Origin: Ewingella americana
Lineage (GTDB): Bacteria; Pseudomonadota; Gammaproteobacteria; Enterobacterales; Enterobacteriaceae
Assembly: GCF_006438725.1 (NCBI RefSeq)
Contig: NZ_RCZD01000002.1
Coordinates: 125,294-189,293 of the forward strand
DNA: 64,000 nucleotides
Direction: 5' to 3'
The notes under the pieces were generated by a model. That model ran no database searches, was not told the origin of the DNA, and saw only the letters and a program-made list of their open reading frames with translations. Position numbers and translations under genes: made by a program. This document shows, in pieces, positions 46,511 through 57,043 of this stretch (its first letter is position 1; every line of letters starts with the position of its first letter).

Positions 46511-46710
46511 CCGGCTTGATAAGGGAATTCACGGGGCAAAGTGTACCGGATTTTTGCGCAAGCATCAGGACCTAAGCTGCTACTGGTCACCACCTTTGTG
46601 AGGGTTTACACTATGCTGCCTTAATGTCGCCTCCGCTCTGCCCCTGATGTTTCCCTGCAGAACGGACTCAAATTTCACGTTTCTGACCTGCATTGAGTAA
46701 TGACAAGCCG

Positions 46711-48135
46711 ATGATTAAAAAACTGCACATTAAAACCTGGGGCTGCCAGATGAATGAGTATGACTCATCCAAAATGGCCGATCTGCTCGAAAGTACGCAT
46801 GGTTACCAGCTGACTGACATCGCTGAAGAAGCCGATATCCTGTTGCTGAACACCTGTTCTATTCGGGAAAAGGCTCAGGAAAAAGTGTTCAGCCTGCTCG
46901 GACATTGGAAGCTATTTAAGAAGAAAAACCCGAATATTATTATCGGTGTGGGTGGCTGTGTCGCCTCTCAGGAAGGCGAAATGCTGCGCCAGCGTGCGCC
47001 GTGCGTAGACGTGGTCTTTGGTCCGCAAACCCTGCACCGCCTGCCAGAAATGATCAACCACGTACGCGGGACCAAAAGCCCTATCGTCGACATCAGCTTT
47101 CCAGAAATTGAGAAATTTGACAATCTGCCAGAACCGCGCGCCGATGGCCCGACCGCATTTGTATCCATCATGGAAGGCTGCAACAAATATTGCAGTTTCT
47201 GCGTCGTGCCTTATACACGCGGGGAAGAAGTTAGCCGCCCGAGCGATGACGTCCTATTTGAAATCGCCCAGCTTGCCGCTCAGGGTGTTCGCGAAGTCAA
47301 CCTGCTGGGCCAGAACGTTAACGCCTACCGGGGCGCAACCTATGATGGCGGCATTTGCAGTTTTGCCGACCTGTTACGTCTGGTTGCAGCGATTGACGGC
47401 ATTGACCGTATCCGCTTTACCACCAGCCACCCGGTTGAGTTCACCGATGACATCATCGAGGTCTATAAAGATACGCCAGAGCTTGTGAGCTTCCTACATC
47501 TGCCGATTCAGAGTGGTTCCGACCGCATCCTGACGATGATGAAACGGCCACATACAGTGTTGGAATACAAGTCGATTATCCGAAAACTACGTGCGGTACG
47601 CCCCGATATTCACATGAGTTCGGACTTCATCATTGGTTTCCCTGGCGAGACCAACGAAGATTTTGAAAAAACCATGAAGCTTATCGCTGAGGTCAATTAT
47701 GACGTCAGCTTCAGCTTCATCTACTCTCCCCGCCCTGGCACCCCGGCCGCCGACATGGCAGACGATGTCAGTCTGGAGGAAAAGAAGCTGCGTTTACAGA
47801 TTTTGCAGGACCGAATCACGCAACAAGTGGTGCGATTTAGCCGCGCAACGCTCGGCACCGTACAGCGTATTCTGGTAGAAGGCACTTCCCGTAAAAGCGT
47901 TATGGAGCTGACGGGGCGTACCGAGTGCAACCGCGTGGTCAATTTCGAAGGTACACCCGCTATGATTGGCACCTTCGTGGATGTCGAAATTGTCGATGTC
48001 TACACCAACTCCCTGCGCGGCGTGCTGGTGCGTACCGAAGAACAAATGGCGATGCGCCTGCATGAGTCGCCGGAGTCAGTTATCGCACGCACCCGTAAAG
48101 AAAATGATATTGGCGTAGGGATGTATCAACCCTGA
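46711..48135 (+). CDS. miaB: tRNA-2-methylthio-N6-dimethylallyladenosine synthase MiaB
   Basis: The 474-residue radical-SAM methylthiotransferase (E. coli 474) has the N-terminal UPF0004 domain with [13 protein letters not shown] and GVGGCVAS, a radical-SAM cluster motif CNKYCSFC near residue 157, and a C-terminal TRAM domain. It methylthiolates i6A37 of tRNAs. The start at ATG 46711 aligns with E. coli; a TTG six codons upstream is open too. Confidence 0.96.
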   Translation: MIKKLHIKTWGCQMNEYDSSKMADLLESTHGYQLTDIAEEADILLLNTCSIREKAQEKVFSLLGHWKLFKKKNPNIIIGVGGCVASQEGEMLRQRAPCVDVVFGPQTLHRLPEMINHVRGTKSPIVDISFPEIEKFDNLPEPRADGPTAFVSIMEGCNKYCSFCVVPYTRGEEVSRPSDDVLFEIAQLAAQGVREVNLLGQNVNAYRGATYDGGICSFADLLRLVAAIDGIDRIRFTTSHPVEFTDDIIEVYKDTPELVSFLHLPIQSGSDRILTMMKRPHTVLEYKSIIRKLRAVRPDIHMSSDFIIGFPGETNEDFEKTMKLIAEVNYDVSFSFIYSPRPGTPAADMADDVSLEEKKLRLQILQDRITQQVVRFSRATLGTVQRILVEGTSRKSVMELTGRTECNRVVNFEGTPAMIGTFVDVEIVDVYTNSLRGVLVRTEEQMAMRLHESPESVIARTRKENDIGVGMYQP

Positions 48136-48163
48136 CGTCTGCGTTTCACATGGGTTTGTCATC

Positions 48164-48195
48164 AACAGGGCGCTTCGGCGTCCTGTTTCTTTTTA
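48164..48195 (+). terminator. terminator after miaB
   Basis: AACAGG-GCGC / GCG-TCCTGTT stem with a TTCG loop, followed by TCTTTTT. Confidence 0.82.
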
Positions 48196-48339
48196 CTGTT
48201 TTGTCTCAGAAAGTCGTCAATGGGGCCTTTAACACGGTTTAATTTTTCGAGACAGGCCGCATATTGTGATTAAGGTGTTCCCCGTCCAGCGGCTAAGAAG
48301 GCATATTTTGCCAACGGCATGTATTATTAACCAAGGTAA

Positions 48340-48376
48340 GGTGAACTTCGCACCTCTGCTTTACCATGAGGTGAAG
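48340..48376 (+). promoter_or_regulatory. possible two-state RNA switch in the ybeZ leader
   Basis: CACCTC (48351-48356) can pair with the Shine-Dalgarno GAGGTG (48368-48373), extended by CTT (48346-48348) with AAG (48374-48376). CACC can alternatively pair with the upstream GGTG (48340-48343). The two hairpins exclude each other. It is a sequence reading only, with no folding energy computed. Confidence 0.4.
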
Positions 48377-48382
48377 CAAAAA

Positions 48383-48430
48383 ATGTCAGACACATCAACA
48401 GGTCCAGCGTGGCCCACAGGAATAGTTTGA
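48383..48430 (+). CDS. candidate 15-residue leader peptide overlapping the ybeZ start
   Basis: ATG 48383 has a good ribosome site (GAGGTGA, eight bases upstream) and opens [15 protein letters not shown]. The stop TGA (48428-48430) overlaps the TTG start of ybeZ in a TTGA arrangement, which would allow coupled reinitiation. I do not know a described peptide here. It could equally be chance, as the ORF is short. Confidence 0.4.
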   Translation: MSDTSTGPAWPTGIV

Positions 48431-49485
48431 ACGTTGTAACACAAGAGATTTTGCTGGAGCCCGAAGACAATCAGCGTTTGCTGAGCCTGTGCGGGCCGTT
48501 TGATGACAATATCAAACAACTGGAGCGTCGGTTGGGCGTCGAAATCAACCGTCGTGATAACGCTTTTAAACTGGTAGGAAAAACTCTGCCTGTGAATGCT
48601 GCCGTCAACATTCTGCGCGATTTATATGTCGACACCGCGCCGCTACGTGGCGAAATTCAGGACATCGACCCAGAAAAGATTCATCTGGCCATCAAAGAGA
48701 GCCGCGTACTGGAGCAAACCGCCGAAAGCGTGCCTGACTATGGTAAGTCGGTGATCATAAAAACCAAGCGCGGCATGGTGAAACCACGCACGCCGAATCA
48801 GGCGCAGTATGTTGCCAATATTTTTGACCATGATATTACCTTTGGTATCGGCCCGGCCGGTACGGGTAAAACCTATCTGGCGGTGGCTGCGGCAGTCGAT
48901 GCGCTGGAACGCCAGGAGGTTCGCCGCATTCTGCTGACCCGTCCTGCCGTGGAAGCCGGTGAGAAACTGGGCTTCCTGCCAGGTGATCTCAGCCAGAAAG
49001 TCGATCCTTATCTGCGACCGCTGTATGATGCCCTGTTCGAAATGTTAGGTTTCGAGAAAGTTGAGAAGCTGATTGAACGCAACGTCATTGAAGTTGCGCC
49101 GCTGGCCTACATGCGTGGCCGCACGCTCAACGACGCATTTATTATTTTGGATGAAAGTCAGAATACCTCGATTGAACAGATGAAAATGTTCCTGACCCGC
49201 ATTGGTTTTAACTCCAAAGCGGTGATCACCGGCGACGTAACGCAAATCGACTTGCCGCGCCATCAGAAATCCGGCCTGCGCCATGCCATCGAAGTACTCT
49301 CTTCCGTTGAAGAGCTCAGCTTTAACTTCTTCCACAGCGAAGACGTGGTTCGCCACCCAGTGGTCGCTCGTATCGTTGTTGCTTATGAAGCCTGGGAAGA
49401 AGAAGACCAGAAACGCCGCGACGCCATTACAGAGCAGCGCCGCCATGAATCCCATCAGCCGTCGTCCCAACAGGTTAGTCAATGA
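48427..49485 (+). CDS. ybeZ: PhoH-like ATPase YbeZ
   Basis: The 352-residue protein has the PhoH fold with Walker [14 protein letters not shown] near residues 142-154 and Walker [10 protein letters not shown]. Homologues are RNA-associated ATPases that bind the ribonuclease YbeY. I place the start at TTG 48427 ([15 protein letters not shown]), which aligns with the E. coli N-terminus and has AGGA six bases upstream. The frame is also open from GTG 48409. The 3' end overlaps ybeY by four bases. In E. coli the operon is heat-induced. Confidence 0.93.
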   Translation: MNVVTQEILLEPEDNQRLLSLCGPFDDNIKQLERRLGVEINRRDNAFKLVGKTLPVNAAVNILRDLYVDTAPLRGEIQDIDPEKIHLAIKESRVLEQTAESVPDYGKSVIIKTKRGMVKPRTPNQAQYVANIFDHDITFGIGPAGTGKTYLAVAAAVDALERQEVRRILLTRPAVEAGEKLGFLPGDLSQKVDPYLRPLYDALFEMLGFEKVEKLIERNVIEVAPLAYMRGRTLNDAFIILDESQNTSIEQMKMFLTRIGFNSKAVITGDVTQIDLPRHQKSGLRHAIEVLSSVEELSFNFFHSEDVVRHPVVARIVVAYEAWEEEDQKRRDAITEQRRHESHQPSSQQVSQ

Positions 49486-49973
49486 GTCAGGTTATTCTCG
49501 ATTTACAAATTGCATGTGAAAGCAGCCACGGCTTACCGGCTGAAAGTGATTTTCAGAAATGGCTGGATGTTGTCCTGCCTCAATTCCAGGAAGAGTCAGA
49601 AGTCACCATCCGTATTGTTGATGATGCCGAAAGCCACGAACTGAATATGACTTATCGTGGTAAAGACAAATCCACCAACGTGTTATCCTTCCCGTTCGAG
49701 GCGCCTCCAGGTATGGAGTTGCCGCTGCTGGGTGATCTGGTCATCTGCCGTCAGGTGGTTGAAAAAGAGGCCGAAGAGCAACAGAAAGCGCTGCTGGCGC
49801 ATTGGGCGCATATGGTTGTTCACGGCAGTCTGCATCTGCTAGGGTATGACCACATCGTCGATGAAGAAGCCGAAGAGATGGAGTCTATCGAAATCGAAAT
49901 TATGCAAAGTCTGGGCTACCCTGACCCGTATATTTTCATTGAAGATGTCGAGAAAGACGACATTCGAGATTAG
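49482..49973 (+). CDS. ybeY: endoribonuclease YbeY
   Basis: The 163-residue metal-dependent RNase (E. coli 155) carries the diagnostic zinc motif [11 protein letters not shown] near residues 115-125 and the conserved [18 protein letters not shown]. It matures 16S rRNA 3' ends and takes part in ribosome quality control. Start ATG overlaps the ybeZ stop (ATGA). It belongs to the ybeZ-ybeY-ybeX-lnt run. Confidence 0.96.
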   Translation: MSQVILDLQIACESSHGLPAESDFQKWLDVVLPQFQEESEVTIRIVDDAESHELNMTYRGKDKSTNVLSFPFEAPPGMELPLLGDLVICRQVVEKEAEEQQKALLAHWAHMVVHGSLHLLGYDHIVDEEAEEMESIEIEIMQSLGYPDPYIFIEDVEKDDIRD

Positions 49974-50058
49974 CCATAACGCCTCATCTGCCGTGCGGCA
50001 GGTGACCCGTTTTGCTGATCATTTTTTCCCTTACTATGAGTAAACTTAACCAAACGCC

Positions 50059-50937
50059 ATGAGCGATGACCATTCACAAAATAGTGACAGCCCCAGTCCC
50101 AAGAAGGGCTTCTTTTCCCTTATTCTTAGCCAGTTGTTTCACGGTGAACCCAAAAACCGTGGCGATCTGGTTGAGCTGATCCGTGATTCCGAACAGAACG
50201 ACCTGATCGATCCCGATACCCGTGACATGCTGGAAGGCGTGATGGATATCGCCGAGCAGCGTGTTCGCGATATCATGATCCCACGTTCGCAAATGATCAC
50301 GCTCAAACGTAATCAGCCGCTGGAAGAGTGCCTCGATGTGATCATCGAATCCGCACACTCACGCTTCCCGGTGATCAGCGAAGATAAGGACCATATTGAA
50401 GGCATCCTGATGGCCAAGGATCTGCTGCCGTTTATGCGCACAGCGTCCGAGCCTTTCAGCATTGATAAAGTGCTGAGAACTGCCGTGGTGGTACCCGAAA
50501 GCAAACGCGTTGACCGCATGCTCAAGGAGTTCCGCTCACAGCGTTACCACATGGCTATTGTCGTCGATGAGTTCGGCGGGGTTTCCGGCCTGGTCACCAT
50601 CGAAGATATTCTTGAACTGATCGTCGGTGAAATCGATGACGAATATGATGAAGCGGAAGATCTTGATATCCGCCAACTCAGCCGTCATACCTACACTGTC
50701 CGTGCTTTGGCACCGATCGAAGACTTCAATAACGTCTTCCAGACCCATTACAGTGACGATGAAGTTGACACAATTGGCGGACTGGTCATGCAGTCGTTCG
50801 GCCATTTACCCGCTCGCGGCGAAACCATTGAAATCGACGGTTACCTGTTCAAAGTTGCGATGGCGGACAGCCGACGTATTATTCAGGTTCACGTAAAAAT
50901 ACCGGACGAAGCGCCGCAACCGATACTGGAAGAATAA
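50059..50937 (+). CDS. ybeX: CBS-domain protein CorC/YbeX
   Basis: The 292-residue protein has two CBS domains (about 66-195, with [13 protein letters not shown] and [22 protein letters not shown]) and a C-terminal CorC/HlyC domain (~205-290). It has been linked to Mg2+/Co2+ efflux and to ribosome metabolism; the mechanism is not settled. It starts 85 bp after ybeY and ends 7 bp before lnt. Confidence 0.94.
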   Translation: MSDDHSQNSDSPSPKKGFFSLILSQLFHGEPKNRGDLVELIRDSEQNDLIDPDTRDMLEGVMDIAEQRVRDIMIPRSQMITLKRNQPLEECLDVIIESAHSRFPVISEDKDHIEGILMAKDLLPFMRTASEPFSIDKVLRTAVVVPESKRVDRMLKEFRSQRYHMAIVVDEFGGVSGLVTIEDILELIVGEIDDEYDEAEDLDIRQLSRHTYTVRALAPIEDFNNVFQTHYSDDEVDTIGGLVMQSFGHLPARGETIEIDGYLFKVAMADSRRIIQVHVKIPDEAPQPILEE

Positions 50938-50944
50938 TTACTCC

Positions 50945-52480
50945 ATGGCAATTGCCTCTTTATATCAACGCCAGCGGGTTCGCGCCCTGCTGGCGCTCTT
51001 ATTCGGTGCCTGTGGCACACTCTCCTTCTCACCTTACGATTACTGGCCAGCCGCACTGGTCTCACTGTTCGGCTTACTGGCGCTAACGCTTGACCGCCGC
51101 CCCGGCCAGTCCGCATGGATTGGCTTTTGCTGGGGCCTCGGGTTGTTTGGCAGCGGCGTAAACTGGGTCTATGTCAGTATCGCCACCTTTGGCGGTATGC
51201 CGGAAGCCATCAACCTGTTTTTAGTGGTGCTGCTGGCCTGTTACCTCTCGCTCTACACCATGGTATTTGCCGGTTTGCTGAGCCGCCTGTGGCCAAAAAC
51301 CACCTGGTGGAAACTGGCGCTGGCCGCCCCTGCGCTGTGGCAATTCACCGAGTTCTTACGTGGTTGGGTGCTGACCGGTTTCCCATGGTTGCAATTTGGC
51401 TATAGCCAGATAGATGGCCCGCTGAAAGGGTTGGCGCCGATCGCGGGCGTCGACAGCATTACCCTGATATTGACGTCAATCAGCGGCTTGCTGGTGTATG
51501 CCGTGCATCAGCGCCGCAAAGTGCCGGCAGTGATTGCGTTGGCGATGCTGCTGTTACCCTGGTCACTACGTTATGTGCACTGGTATCAGCCGCAGGAAGA
51601 TAAAAAGGTGGATGTGGCACTGGTGCAGGGCAACATCGAGCAGTCGCTGAAGTGGGACCCGAAATCACTGGTCAGCGCGCTGCAAACCTATATGGATCTC
51701 AGCCGACCTTATCTTGGTAAGGCGAAAATGATTATCTGGCCAGAATCAGCTATTTCAGATATCGAATCTGAACAGCAACAGTTTCTAACCATGATGGATG
51801 ATCTCTACAGGTCGAAAGGCTCGCAGTTAGTGACCGGGATTATTGACGCACGTCGCACCAGTGAATATATGCATGTTTACAACAGCGCCATTGTGCTGGG
51901 TGGCGAAAAGCAATACCGCTACCCGGACAGCAACCGCTTTGATAAATATCATCTGGTGCCGTTCGGCGAATTTGTTCCGCTGGAATCCATCCTGCGCCCG
52001 CTGGCTCCCTTCTTTGATTTACCGATGTCAGGGCTCAGCCGTGGTGATTATATTCAGAAGCCGCTGCGGGTCAGTGACCTGAATCTGACCACCGCTATCT
52101 GCTATGAGATCGTCTTTGGCGAGCAGGTACGGGACAACTTGCGCCCGGACACTGACTTCTTGCTGACGATTTCCAATGACGCTTGGTTCGGGCACTCCAT
52201 CGGGCCGTGGCAACATTTCCAGATGGCACGGATGCGGGCTTTAGAACTGGGCCGTCCGCTTTTACGCAGCACGAATAATGGTGTGACGGCAGCCGTTGAT
52301 GCTAATGGTGATGTGATAGCCCAGATCCCACAATTCACCCGTCAGGTTCTGAACGTGGAAGTCACCCCGACCAAGGGGATCACGCCTTATGCCCGCTTTG
52401 GCTGGTGGCCGACCTGGATTATCACTGTGATAATGGCAGGTTTGGCGCTTCTCCTTAGCCGACGCAGAAACCTGCAATAA
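50945..52480 (+). CDS. lnt: apolipoprotein N-acyltransferase
   Basis: The 511-residue inner-membrane enzyme (E. coli 512) has about six N-terminal membrane helices and a periplasmic nitrilase-like domain. The triad is visible in WPESAISD (Glu), [13 protein letters not shown] (Lys) and ICYEIVFGE (Cys). It adds the third acyl chain to lipoproteins, a step needed for export of lipoproteins such as LptE, encoded downstream in this window. It is the last gene of the ybeZYX-lnt run. Confidence 0.96.
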   Translation: MAIASLYQRQRVRALLALLFGACGTLSFSPYDYWPAALVSLFGLLALTLDRRPGQSAWIGFCWGLGLFGSGVNWVYVSIATFGGMPEAINLFLVVLLACYLSLYTMVFAGLLSRLWPKTTWWKLALAAPALWQFTEFLRGWVLTGFPWLQFGYSQIDGPLKGLAPIAGVDSITLILTSISGLLVYAVHQRRKVPAVIALAMLLLPWSLRYVHWYQPQEDKKVDVALVQGNIEQSLKWDPKSLVSALQTYMDLSRPYLGKAKMIIWPESAISDIESEQQQFLTMMDDLYRSKGSQLVTGIIDARRTSEYMHVYNSAIVLGGEKQYRYPDSNRFDKYHLVPFGEFVPLESILRPLAPFFDLPMSGLSRGDYIQKPLRVSDLNLTTAICYEIVFGEQVRDNLRPDTDFLLTISNDAWFGHSIGPWQHFQMARMRALELGRPLLRSTNNGVTAAVDANGDVIAQIPQFTRQVLNVEVTPTKGITPYARFGWWPTWIITVIMAGLALLLSRRRNLQ

Positions 52481-52498
52481 TCCTGATTAATATCCTGT

Positions 52499-52530
52499 TA
52501 CGGGCGCTTAATGGCGCCCGTTCTTTTTTG
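52499..52530 (+). terminator. rho-independent terminator after lnt
   Basis: ACGGGCGC / GCGCCCGT stem with a short TTAATG loop, followed by TCTTTTTT. Confidence 0.9.
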
Positions 52531-52939
52531 ATGCAACATCCCACACCACAGCCGGCATCAACAGCGCCCAAGCCCCTGTCCCCTCAGCATCGTCGCGATT
52601 TCCCTCTTACATTACTCAGTTTAAGTGCACTGAAAAATCAGTGAGTGGCACGCATATTGCTACATCTAATTGAAAGTTATCTGTTTACTTATTTTTGCTG
52701 ACAATGCGCATCATCCTGGAACACATTGATTAAAAAACACTCCCCTTTGTGGTGCATATGGGTTTTATTGCTTTGCTTTGGTGCGCGTGCCGTCTCAAAA
52801 AAGAAACATTATGGTTTCATTATCTTCACATTCAGTTATTTTCGATGCAGGTAAATGTAAGTGACTGAATACTTCACGGCCTATAAGAGCTTCCTGATCC
52901 ATCCGTTTGGATCCTTAATGACAGCAAAGGAGTTGGACC
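52531..52939 (+). other. lnt-gltI intergenic region
   Basis: About 400 bp with AT-rich sequence containing the gltI promoter region. I see no confident -35/-10 pair. A small inverted repeat GGATCC-like (GATCC near 52898 and GGATCC near 52910) precedes the gltI ribosome site AAGGAG at 52926-52933. Confidence 0.4.
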
Positions 52940-53836
52940 ATGCAAATGCGCAAATTGGCGTTATCGGTACTGCTGGCAAGTCTGGCAGCAAGTAGCGTAG
53001 CCCATGCAGAAGACCTGACCGGTACCCTGAAAAAAATTAAAGATAACGGCGTGATCGTCGTTGGTCACCGTGAATCTTCTGTGCCATTTTCTTACTACAA
53101 CAACGAACAAAAAGTGGTGGGTTACTCTCAGGACTACTCCAACGCCATCGTTGATGCGGTGAAGAAAAAACTGAATATGCCTAACCTGCAAGTGAAGATG
53201 ATGCCAATCACTTCACAAAACCGCATTCCTTTACTGCAAAACGGTACCTTCGATTTCGAGTGTGGCTCCACCACGAACAATCTGGAACGCCAGCAACAAG
53301 CGGCTTTCTCTGACACCATCTTCGTGATCGGTACCCGCCTGTTAGTAAAAAAAGGCTCAGACATCAAAGATTTCTCTGACCTGAAAGGCAAAACCGTCGT
53401 GGTGACCTCAGGGACAACCTCTGAAGTACTGCTCAACAAGCTCAACGAAGAGAAGAAACTGGATCTGCGCATCATCAGCGCCAAAGACCACGGTGACTCG
53501 TTCCGTACTCTGGAAACGGGCCGTGCAGTAGCCTTTATGATGGATGACGCCCTGCTGGCCGGCGAACGTGCCAAAGCCAAGAAACCAGACGGCTGGGAAA
53601 TTGTCGGTACGCCACAGTCAAAAGAAGCTTACGGCTGCATGATGCGTAAAGACGATGCTGAATTCAAAAAACTGGTTGATGACACCATTGTGAAAGCGCA
53701 GACCTCAGGCGAAGCAACCAAGTGGTTTGATACCTGGTTCAAAAAACCGATTCCACCGAAAGATCTGAACATGAACTTTGCATTGTCAGACGACATGAAA
53801 GCCCTGTTCAAAGCGCCAAACGATAAAGCACTGTAA
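52940..53836 (+). CDS. gltI: glutamate/aspartate ABC transporter, periplasmic binding protein
   Basis: The 298-residue solute-binding protein has a signal peptide (MQMRKLALSVLLASLAASSVAHA), then the family-3 core VVGHRESSVPFSYYNNEQKVVGYSQDYS and ITSQNRIPLLQNGTFDFECGSTTNN. It captures glutamate and aspartate and delivers them to GltJKL. It is the first gene of gltIJKL and is separated from gltJ by a 197-bp region with SroC-like hairpins. Confidence 0.97.
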   Translation: MQMRKLALSVLLASLAASSVAHAEDLTGTLKKIKDNGVIVVGHRESSVPFSYYNNEQKVVGYSQDYSNAIVDAVKKKLNMPNLQVKMMPITSQNRIPLLQNGTFDFECGSTTNNLERQQQAAFSDTIFVIGTRLLVKKGSDIKDFSDLKGKTVVVTSGTTSEVLLNKLNEEKKLDLRIISAKDHGDSFRTLETGRAVAFMMDDALLAGERAKAKKPDGWEIVGTPQSKEAYGCMMRKDDAEFKKLVDDTIVKAQTSGEATKWFDTWFKKPIPPKDLNMNFALSDDMKALFKAPNDKAL

Positions 53837-53962
53837 GAAATACCCGTCAGACAGGTATACAAGAAGTATCTAAGTACAAGGCTGGCCCACCAGCCTGTGA
53901 TGATGGTCCGAAAGGGCAGAAAGACCGGATGCGGGGTGGTCGTTCCCCACCTCGCATTTTTC
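53837..53962 (+). ncRNA. sroC: SroC-like RNA from the gltI-gltJ intercistronic region
   Basis: In E. coli the sRNA SroC derives from this same spacer. Here there is a hairpin AGGCTGG/CCAGCCT (about 53879-53896) and a terminator-like stem ATGCGGGGTGG against CCACCTCGCAT (53929-53957) followed by TTTTT. Identification rests on synteny and structure, not sequence identity, and the 5' end is not defined. Confidence 0.5.
53929..53962 (+). terminator. intercistronic partial terminator between gltI and gltJ
   Basis: The stem GCGGGGTGG / CCACCTCGC allows one G-U pair and is followed by TTTTTCC. It would reduce gltJKL expression relative to the binding protein and form the 3' end of an SroC-like RNA. 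Confidence 0.65.
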
Positions 53963-54033
53963 CTCAGCTCACCCGCGTGTTGGTTACGTCATCACTCAGA
54001 GGGGTAATTTATTACCCGCGTCATGGAGTTTTT

Positions 54034-54774
54034 ATGTCAATAGATTGGAACTGGGGCATTTTTCTGCAACAAGCCCCCTTCGGTAATACCACCTATCTGG
54101 GCTGGATTTGGAATGGATTCCAGGTCACTGTCGCGTTATCGATTTGTGCCTGGATCATCGCTTTCTTCGTCGGCTCACTGTTCGGGATCCTGCGTACCGT
54201 TCCCAACCGTTTTCTTTCCGGCATCGGTACCTGTTACGTCGAACTGTTCCGTAACGTGCCGCTGATTGTGCAATTTTTTATCTGGTATCTGGTGGTACCT
54301 GAATTGCTGCCAGAAAATATCGGCATGTGGTTCAAGTCAGAACTTGCACCGAATGTGCAGTTCTTCTCCTCATCCGTTATCTGTCTTGGCCTGTTCACCG
54401 CTGCCCGCGTGTGCGAGCAAGTGCGCGCAGCCATCCAGTCACTGCCGAGCGGGCAACGCAATGCCGGTCTTGCCATGGGCCTGACCCTGCCGCAAACCTA
54501 CCGTTATGTACTGCTGCCGAATGCTTACCGTGTGATCGTGCCGCCAATGACCTCTGAAATGGTCAACCTGGTGAAAAACTCGGCGATTGCCTCGACCATT
54601 GGTCTGGTCGACATGGCCGCGCAAGCCGGGAAATTGCTGGATTATTCTGCTCATGCGTATGAATCATTTACTGCCATTACCGTCGCCTACGTCATCATCA
54701 ATGCGGTGATCATGCTGCTGATGCATTTTGTAGAACGTAAAGTCCGCCTGCCGGGCAACATGGGAGGTAAATAA
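54034..54774 (+). CDS. gltJ: glutamate/aspartate ABC transporter permease GltJ
   Basis: The 246-residue permease (E. coli 246) starts [29 protein letters not shown]. It has five or so membrane helices and the coupling EAA loop ([31 protein letters not shown]). ATG 54034 with GGAG upstream was chosen; the 35-codon open extension upstream runs through the terminator hairpin and is not credible. It is two bases from gltK. Confidence 0.96.
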   Translation: MSIDWNWGIFLQQAPFGNTTYLGWIWNGFQVTVALSICAWIIAFFVGSLFGILRTVPNRFLSGIGTCYVELFRNVPLIVQFFIWYLVVPELLPENIGMWFKSELAPNVQFFSSSVICLGLFTAARVCEQVRAAIQSLPSGQRNAGLAMGLTLPQTYRYVLLPNAYRVIVPPMTSEMVNLVKNSAIASTIGLVDMAAQAGKLLDYSAHAYESFTAITVAYVIINAVIMLLMHFVERKVRLPGNMGGK

Positions 54775-54776
54775 TC

Positions 54777-55454
54777 ATGCATGATTTTGACTGGAGTTCG
54801 ATTGGCCCTGGCCTGCCCTATTTATGGCAGGGGATGCTGATCACACTGCAAATTACCGGCATCGCTATTGTATTCGGTATTCTGTGGGGGACGCTGCTGG
54901 CGGTGATGCGCTTATCAACGTTCAAACCGGTGAGCTGGTTCGCTGCGGCGTATGTGAATTTGTTTCGCGCTGTTCCGCTGGTCATGGTGCTGCTGTGGTT
55001 TTATCTGATTGTGCCAAGCTTCCTGCAAAAGGTGCTGGGCCTGTCACCGAAAACCGACATCCGTCTGATTTCCGCCATGGTGGCCTTTGCGCTGTTTGAA
55101 GCCGCTTATTATTCCGAAATTATTCGTGCAGGGATCATTAGCATTGCGCGGGGTCAATCCTCCGCCGCGCTGGCGCTGGGTATGACGCAGTGGCAGTCGA
55201 TGCAGTTGGTGATTTTGCCACAGGCGTTCCGCGCCATGGTGCCGCTGCTGCTGACTCAGGCCATTGTGTTATTCCAGGATACCTCGCTGGTGTTCGTCCT
55301 CGGCCTGGCAGACTTCTTCCGCAGCGCCTCCAACATTGGTGACCGTGACGGCACGCTGGTTGAGATGGTGCTATTTGCAGGACTTATCTACTTTGTTATC
55401 AGCCTTTCCGCTTCCTTGCTGGTGCGCTATTTGAAGAAAAGGACCGTTTCATGA
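54777..55454 (+). CDS. gltK: glutamate/aspartate ABC transporter permease GltK
   Basis: The 225-residue permease (E. coli 224) pairs with GltJ in the inner membrane. The EAA loop [34 protein letters not shown] is clear. It overlaps gltL by four bases (ATGA), so expression is coupled. Confidence 0.96.
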   Translation: MHDFDWSSIGPGLPYLWQGMLITLQITGIAIVFGILWGTLLAVMRLSTFKPVSWFAAAYVNLFRAVPLVMVLLWFYLIVPSFLQKVLGLSPKTDIRLISAMVAFALFEAAYYSEIIRAGIISIARGQSSAALALGMTQWQSMQLVILPQAFRAMVPLLLTQAIVLFQDTSLVFVLGLADFFRSASNIGDRDGTLVEMVLFAGLIYFVISLSASLLVRYLKKRTVS

Positions 55455-56176
55455 TTTCACTGAAAAATGTTTCTAAGTGGTATGGGCACTTCCAGGTGCT
55501 GACCGATTGCAGCACCGAAGTTAAAAAAGGTGAAGTTGTGGTGGTTTGCGGCCCTTCGGGGTCGGGTAAGTCAACGCTGATTAAAACCGTAAACGGTCTC
55601 GAGCCTATTCAAAAAGGTGAAATTCTGGTTAACGGTACGCCGGTCAACAACAAGAAAACCAATCTGGCACAACTGCGGGCGAAAGTCGGCATGGTGTTCC
55701 AGCATTTCGAACTGTTCCCCCACCTGTCTATTATTGAAAATCTGACATTGGCTCAGGTGAAAGTGCTCAAGCGTGACAAAGCCGCTGCTAAAGACAAAGG
55801 GCTGAAATTGCTCGAACGTGTCGGGTTATCAGCGCATGCCAATAAATTCCCCGGCCAGCTGTCAGGCGGCCAGCAGCAACGTGTCGCGATTGCCCGCGCA
55901 CTGTGCATGGACCCGATTGCAATGCTGTTTGATGAACCAACATCCGCGCTTGACCCTGAAATGATCAACGAAGTTCTGGACGTCATGGTTGAGTTGGCTA
56001 ACGAAGGCATGACTATGATGGTGGTCACCCACGAAATGGGCTTCGCTCGTAAAGTGGCCAACCGGGTGATTTTCATGGATGAAGGTAAAATTGTGGAAGA
56101 CCGTAATAAAGACGACTTCTTCAATAACCCTGAGTCCGATCGCGCCCGCGACTTCCTGGCGAAGATCCTGCACTGA
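55451..56176 (+). CDS. gltL: glutamate/aspartate ABC transporter ATPase GltL
   Basis: The 241-residue ATPase shows Walker [10 protein letters not shown] (residues 35-43), the signature [15 protein letters not shown], Walker [14 protein letters not shown] and the switch His in [10 protein letters not shown]. It powers uptake through GltJK. It ends the operon, followed by a bidirectional terminator shared with ybeL. Confidence 0.97.
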   Translation: MISLKNVSKWYGHFQVLTDCSTEVKKGEVVVVCGPSGSGKSTLIKTVNGLEPIQKGEILVNGTPVNNKKTNLAQLRAKVGMVFQHFELFPHLSIIENLTLAQVKVLKRDKAAAKDKGLKLLERVGLSAHANKFPGQLSGGQQQRVAIARALCMDPIAMLFDEPTSALDPEMINEVLDVMVELANEGMTMMVVTHEMGFARKVANRVIFMDEGKIVEDRNKDDFFNNPESDRARDFLAKILH

Positions 56177-56208
56177 TCTGCCTGTGTGGCAGTGATTGTT
56201 TTGAATGA

Positions 56209-56243
56209 TTAAAGCCGCCATTTTAATGGCGGCTTTAATTTTA
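56209..56243. terminator. bidirectional terminator between gltL and ybeL
   Basis: AAAGCCGCCATT / AATGGCGGCTTT is an 11-12-bp stem with A/T-rich sequence on both sides, placed between convergent genes. Confidence 0.85.
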
Positions 56244-56244
56244 A

Positions 56245-56751
56245 TCAGGGTTCGAAGGCTTTGCGGGTAAAGTCTGTATGCCCGCACTCTGGGCATTTCG
56301 AGAGGATTTCTGGCGTATAGACGGCAAGAGTAAAATGGCACTTCTCGCAAACTAAATTCCCAAGCCCCACCACTTCTCCGCTGTGGTAAATCCCGTGGTG
56401 GTTAACGTCCTTGAGCACCTCTTTCCACTCCAACTGGGTTTTGTCGGTCATGTCAGCCAGCTCTTTCCACAGGCTCTCCTTAATGATGCGCATAAAAACG
56501 CTTTCATCCTGGGTATCTTCTGCCGGTAGCGCAGAAGCCTGATGGTTGGCCGTATAGTGGCGGGCAAACTCGTGGAGATCGCGCCGCACCGAATGCGTTA
56601 ACTGTTCAATTTGCAGGTCGGTCAGCTTTCCTTCCCTCTCCAGCGTAGCGCGGGCATCCTGAACCAGGGTATCGATATCGCGTTCACCATTTTGCAAACG
56701 CTCAGTTAATGATGTCACTAACTGACGATAATACTGCGCAACATTGTTCAT
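56245..56751 (-). CDS. ybeL: zinc-ribbon protein YbeL (DUF1451)
   Basis: The 168-residue protein (E. coli 160) has a helical N-terminal part and a C-terminal zinc ribbon with CEKC and CPEC pairs (about residues 135-158). The conserved HSGEVVGLGNLVC matches the family. The function is unknown. It is convergent with gltL and divergent from leuS, as in E. coli. Confidence 0.93.
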   Translation of the reverse strand: MNNVAQYYRQLVTSLTERLQNGERDIDTLVQDARATLEREGKLTDLQIEQLTHSVRRDLHEFARHYTANHQASALPAEDTQDESVFMRIIKESLWKELADMTDKTQLEWKEVLKDVNHHGIYHSGEVVGLGNLVCEKCHFTLAVYTPEILSKCPECGHTDFTRKAFEP

Positions 56752-56940
56752 AAATCCCCCTCAAAAAACAAGATTTAACCGACTTAACGCTTTATTTAAC
56801 CGACGGAACTCCGCCGTACTTCTCAACCTATTTTAGTCGTAAATCACTGATCCAGTACGGCCATTATCCCGAGGCGCCTCGCATTTTAAGAATATTCACG
56901 CCCCCGGAAGCAGAAAACCCGGCTCGCGGCGCGCTTGGTG

Positions 56941-56970
56941 TTGTTGCCTCAGGCGCTTATCAGCTATGCT
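56941..56970 (+). promoter_or_regulatory. predicted leuS promoter
   Basis: TTGTTG (56941-56946) and TATGCT (56965-56970) are 18 bp apart, about 73 bp before the leuS start. It is a sequence-only prediction. Confidence 0.5.
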
Positions 56971-56998
56971 ATGCGGATCTTTTGATTAAAACTATTTG

Positions 56999-57020
56999 AG
57001 CTACAGGCGTAGCTGTTTTT
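56999..57020 (+). terminator. small terminator-like hairpin in the leuS leader
   Basis: AGCTAC / GTAGCT with an AGGC loop is followed by GTTTTT, 24 bp before the leuS ATG. The 6-bp stem is short, so any attenuation role is uncertain. Confidence 0.35.
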
Positions 57021-57043
57021 CACTCACAGGACCACCGGCCGCC

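Noticed and set aside
53929-54033. 35-codon N-terminal extension of gltJ
   Set aside because: The extension would start inside the terminator hairpin stem, and the E. coli-like start at 54034 has its own GGAG site.
56996-57043. 16-codon extension of leuS
   Set aside because: It overlaps the leader hairpin and is absent from the conserved 860-residue family length.
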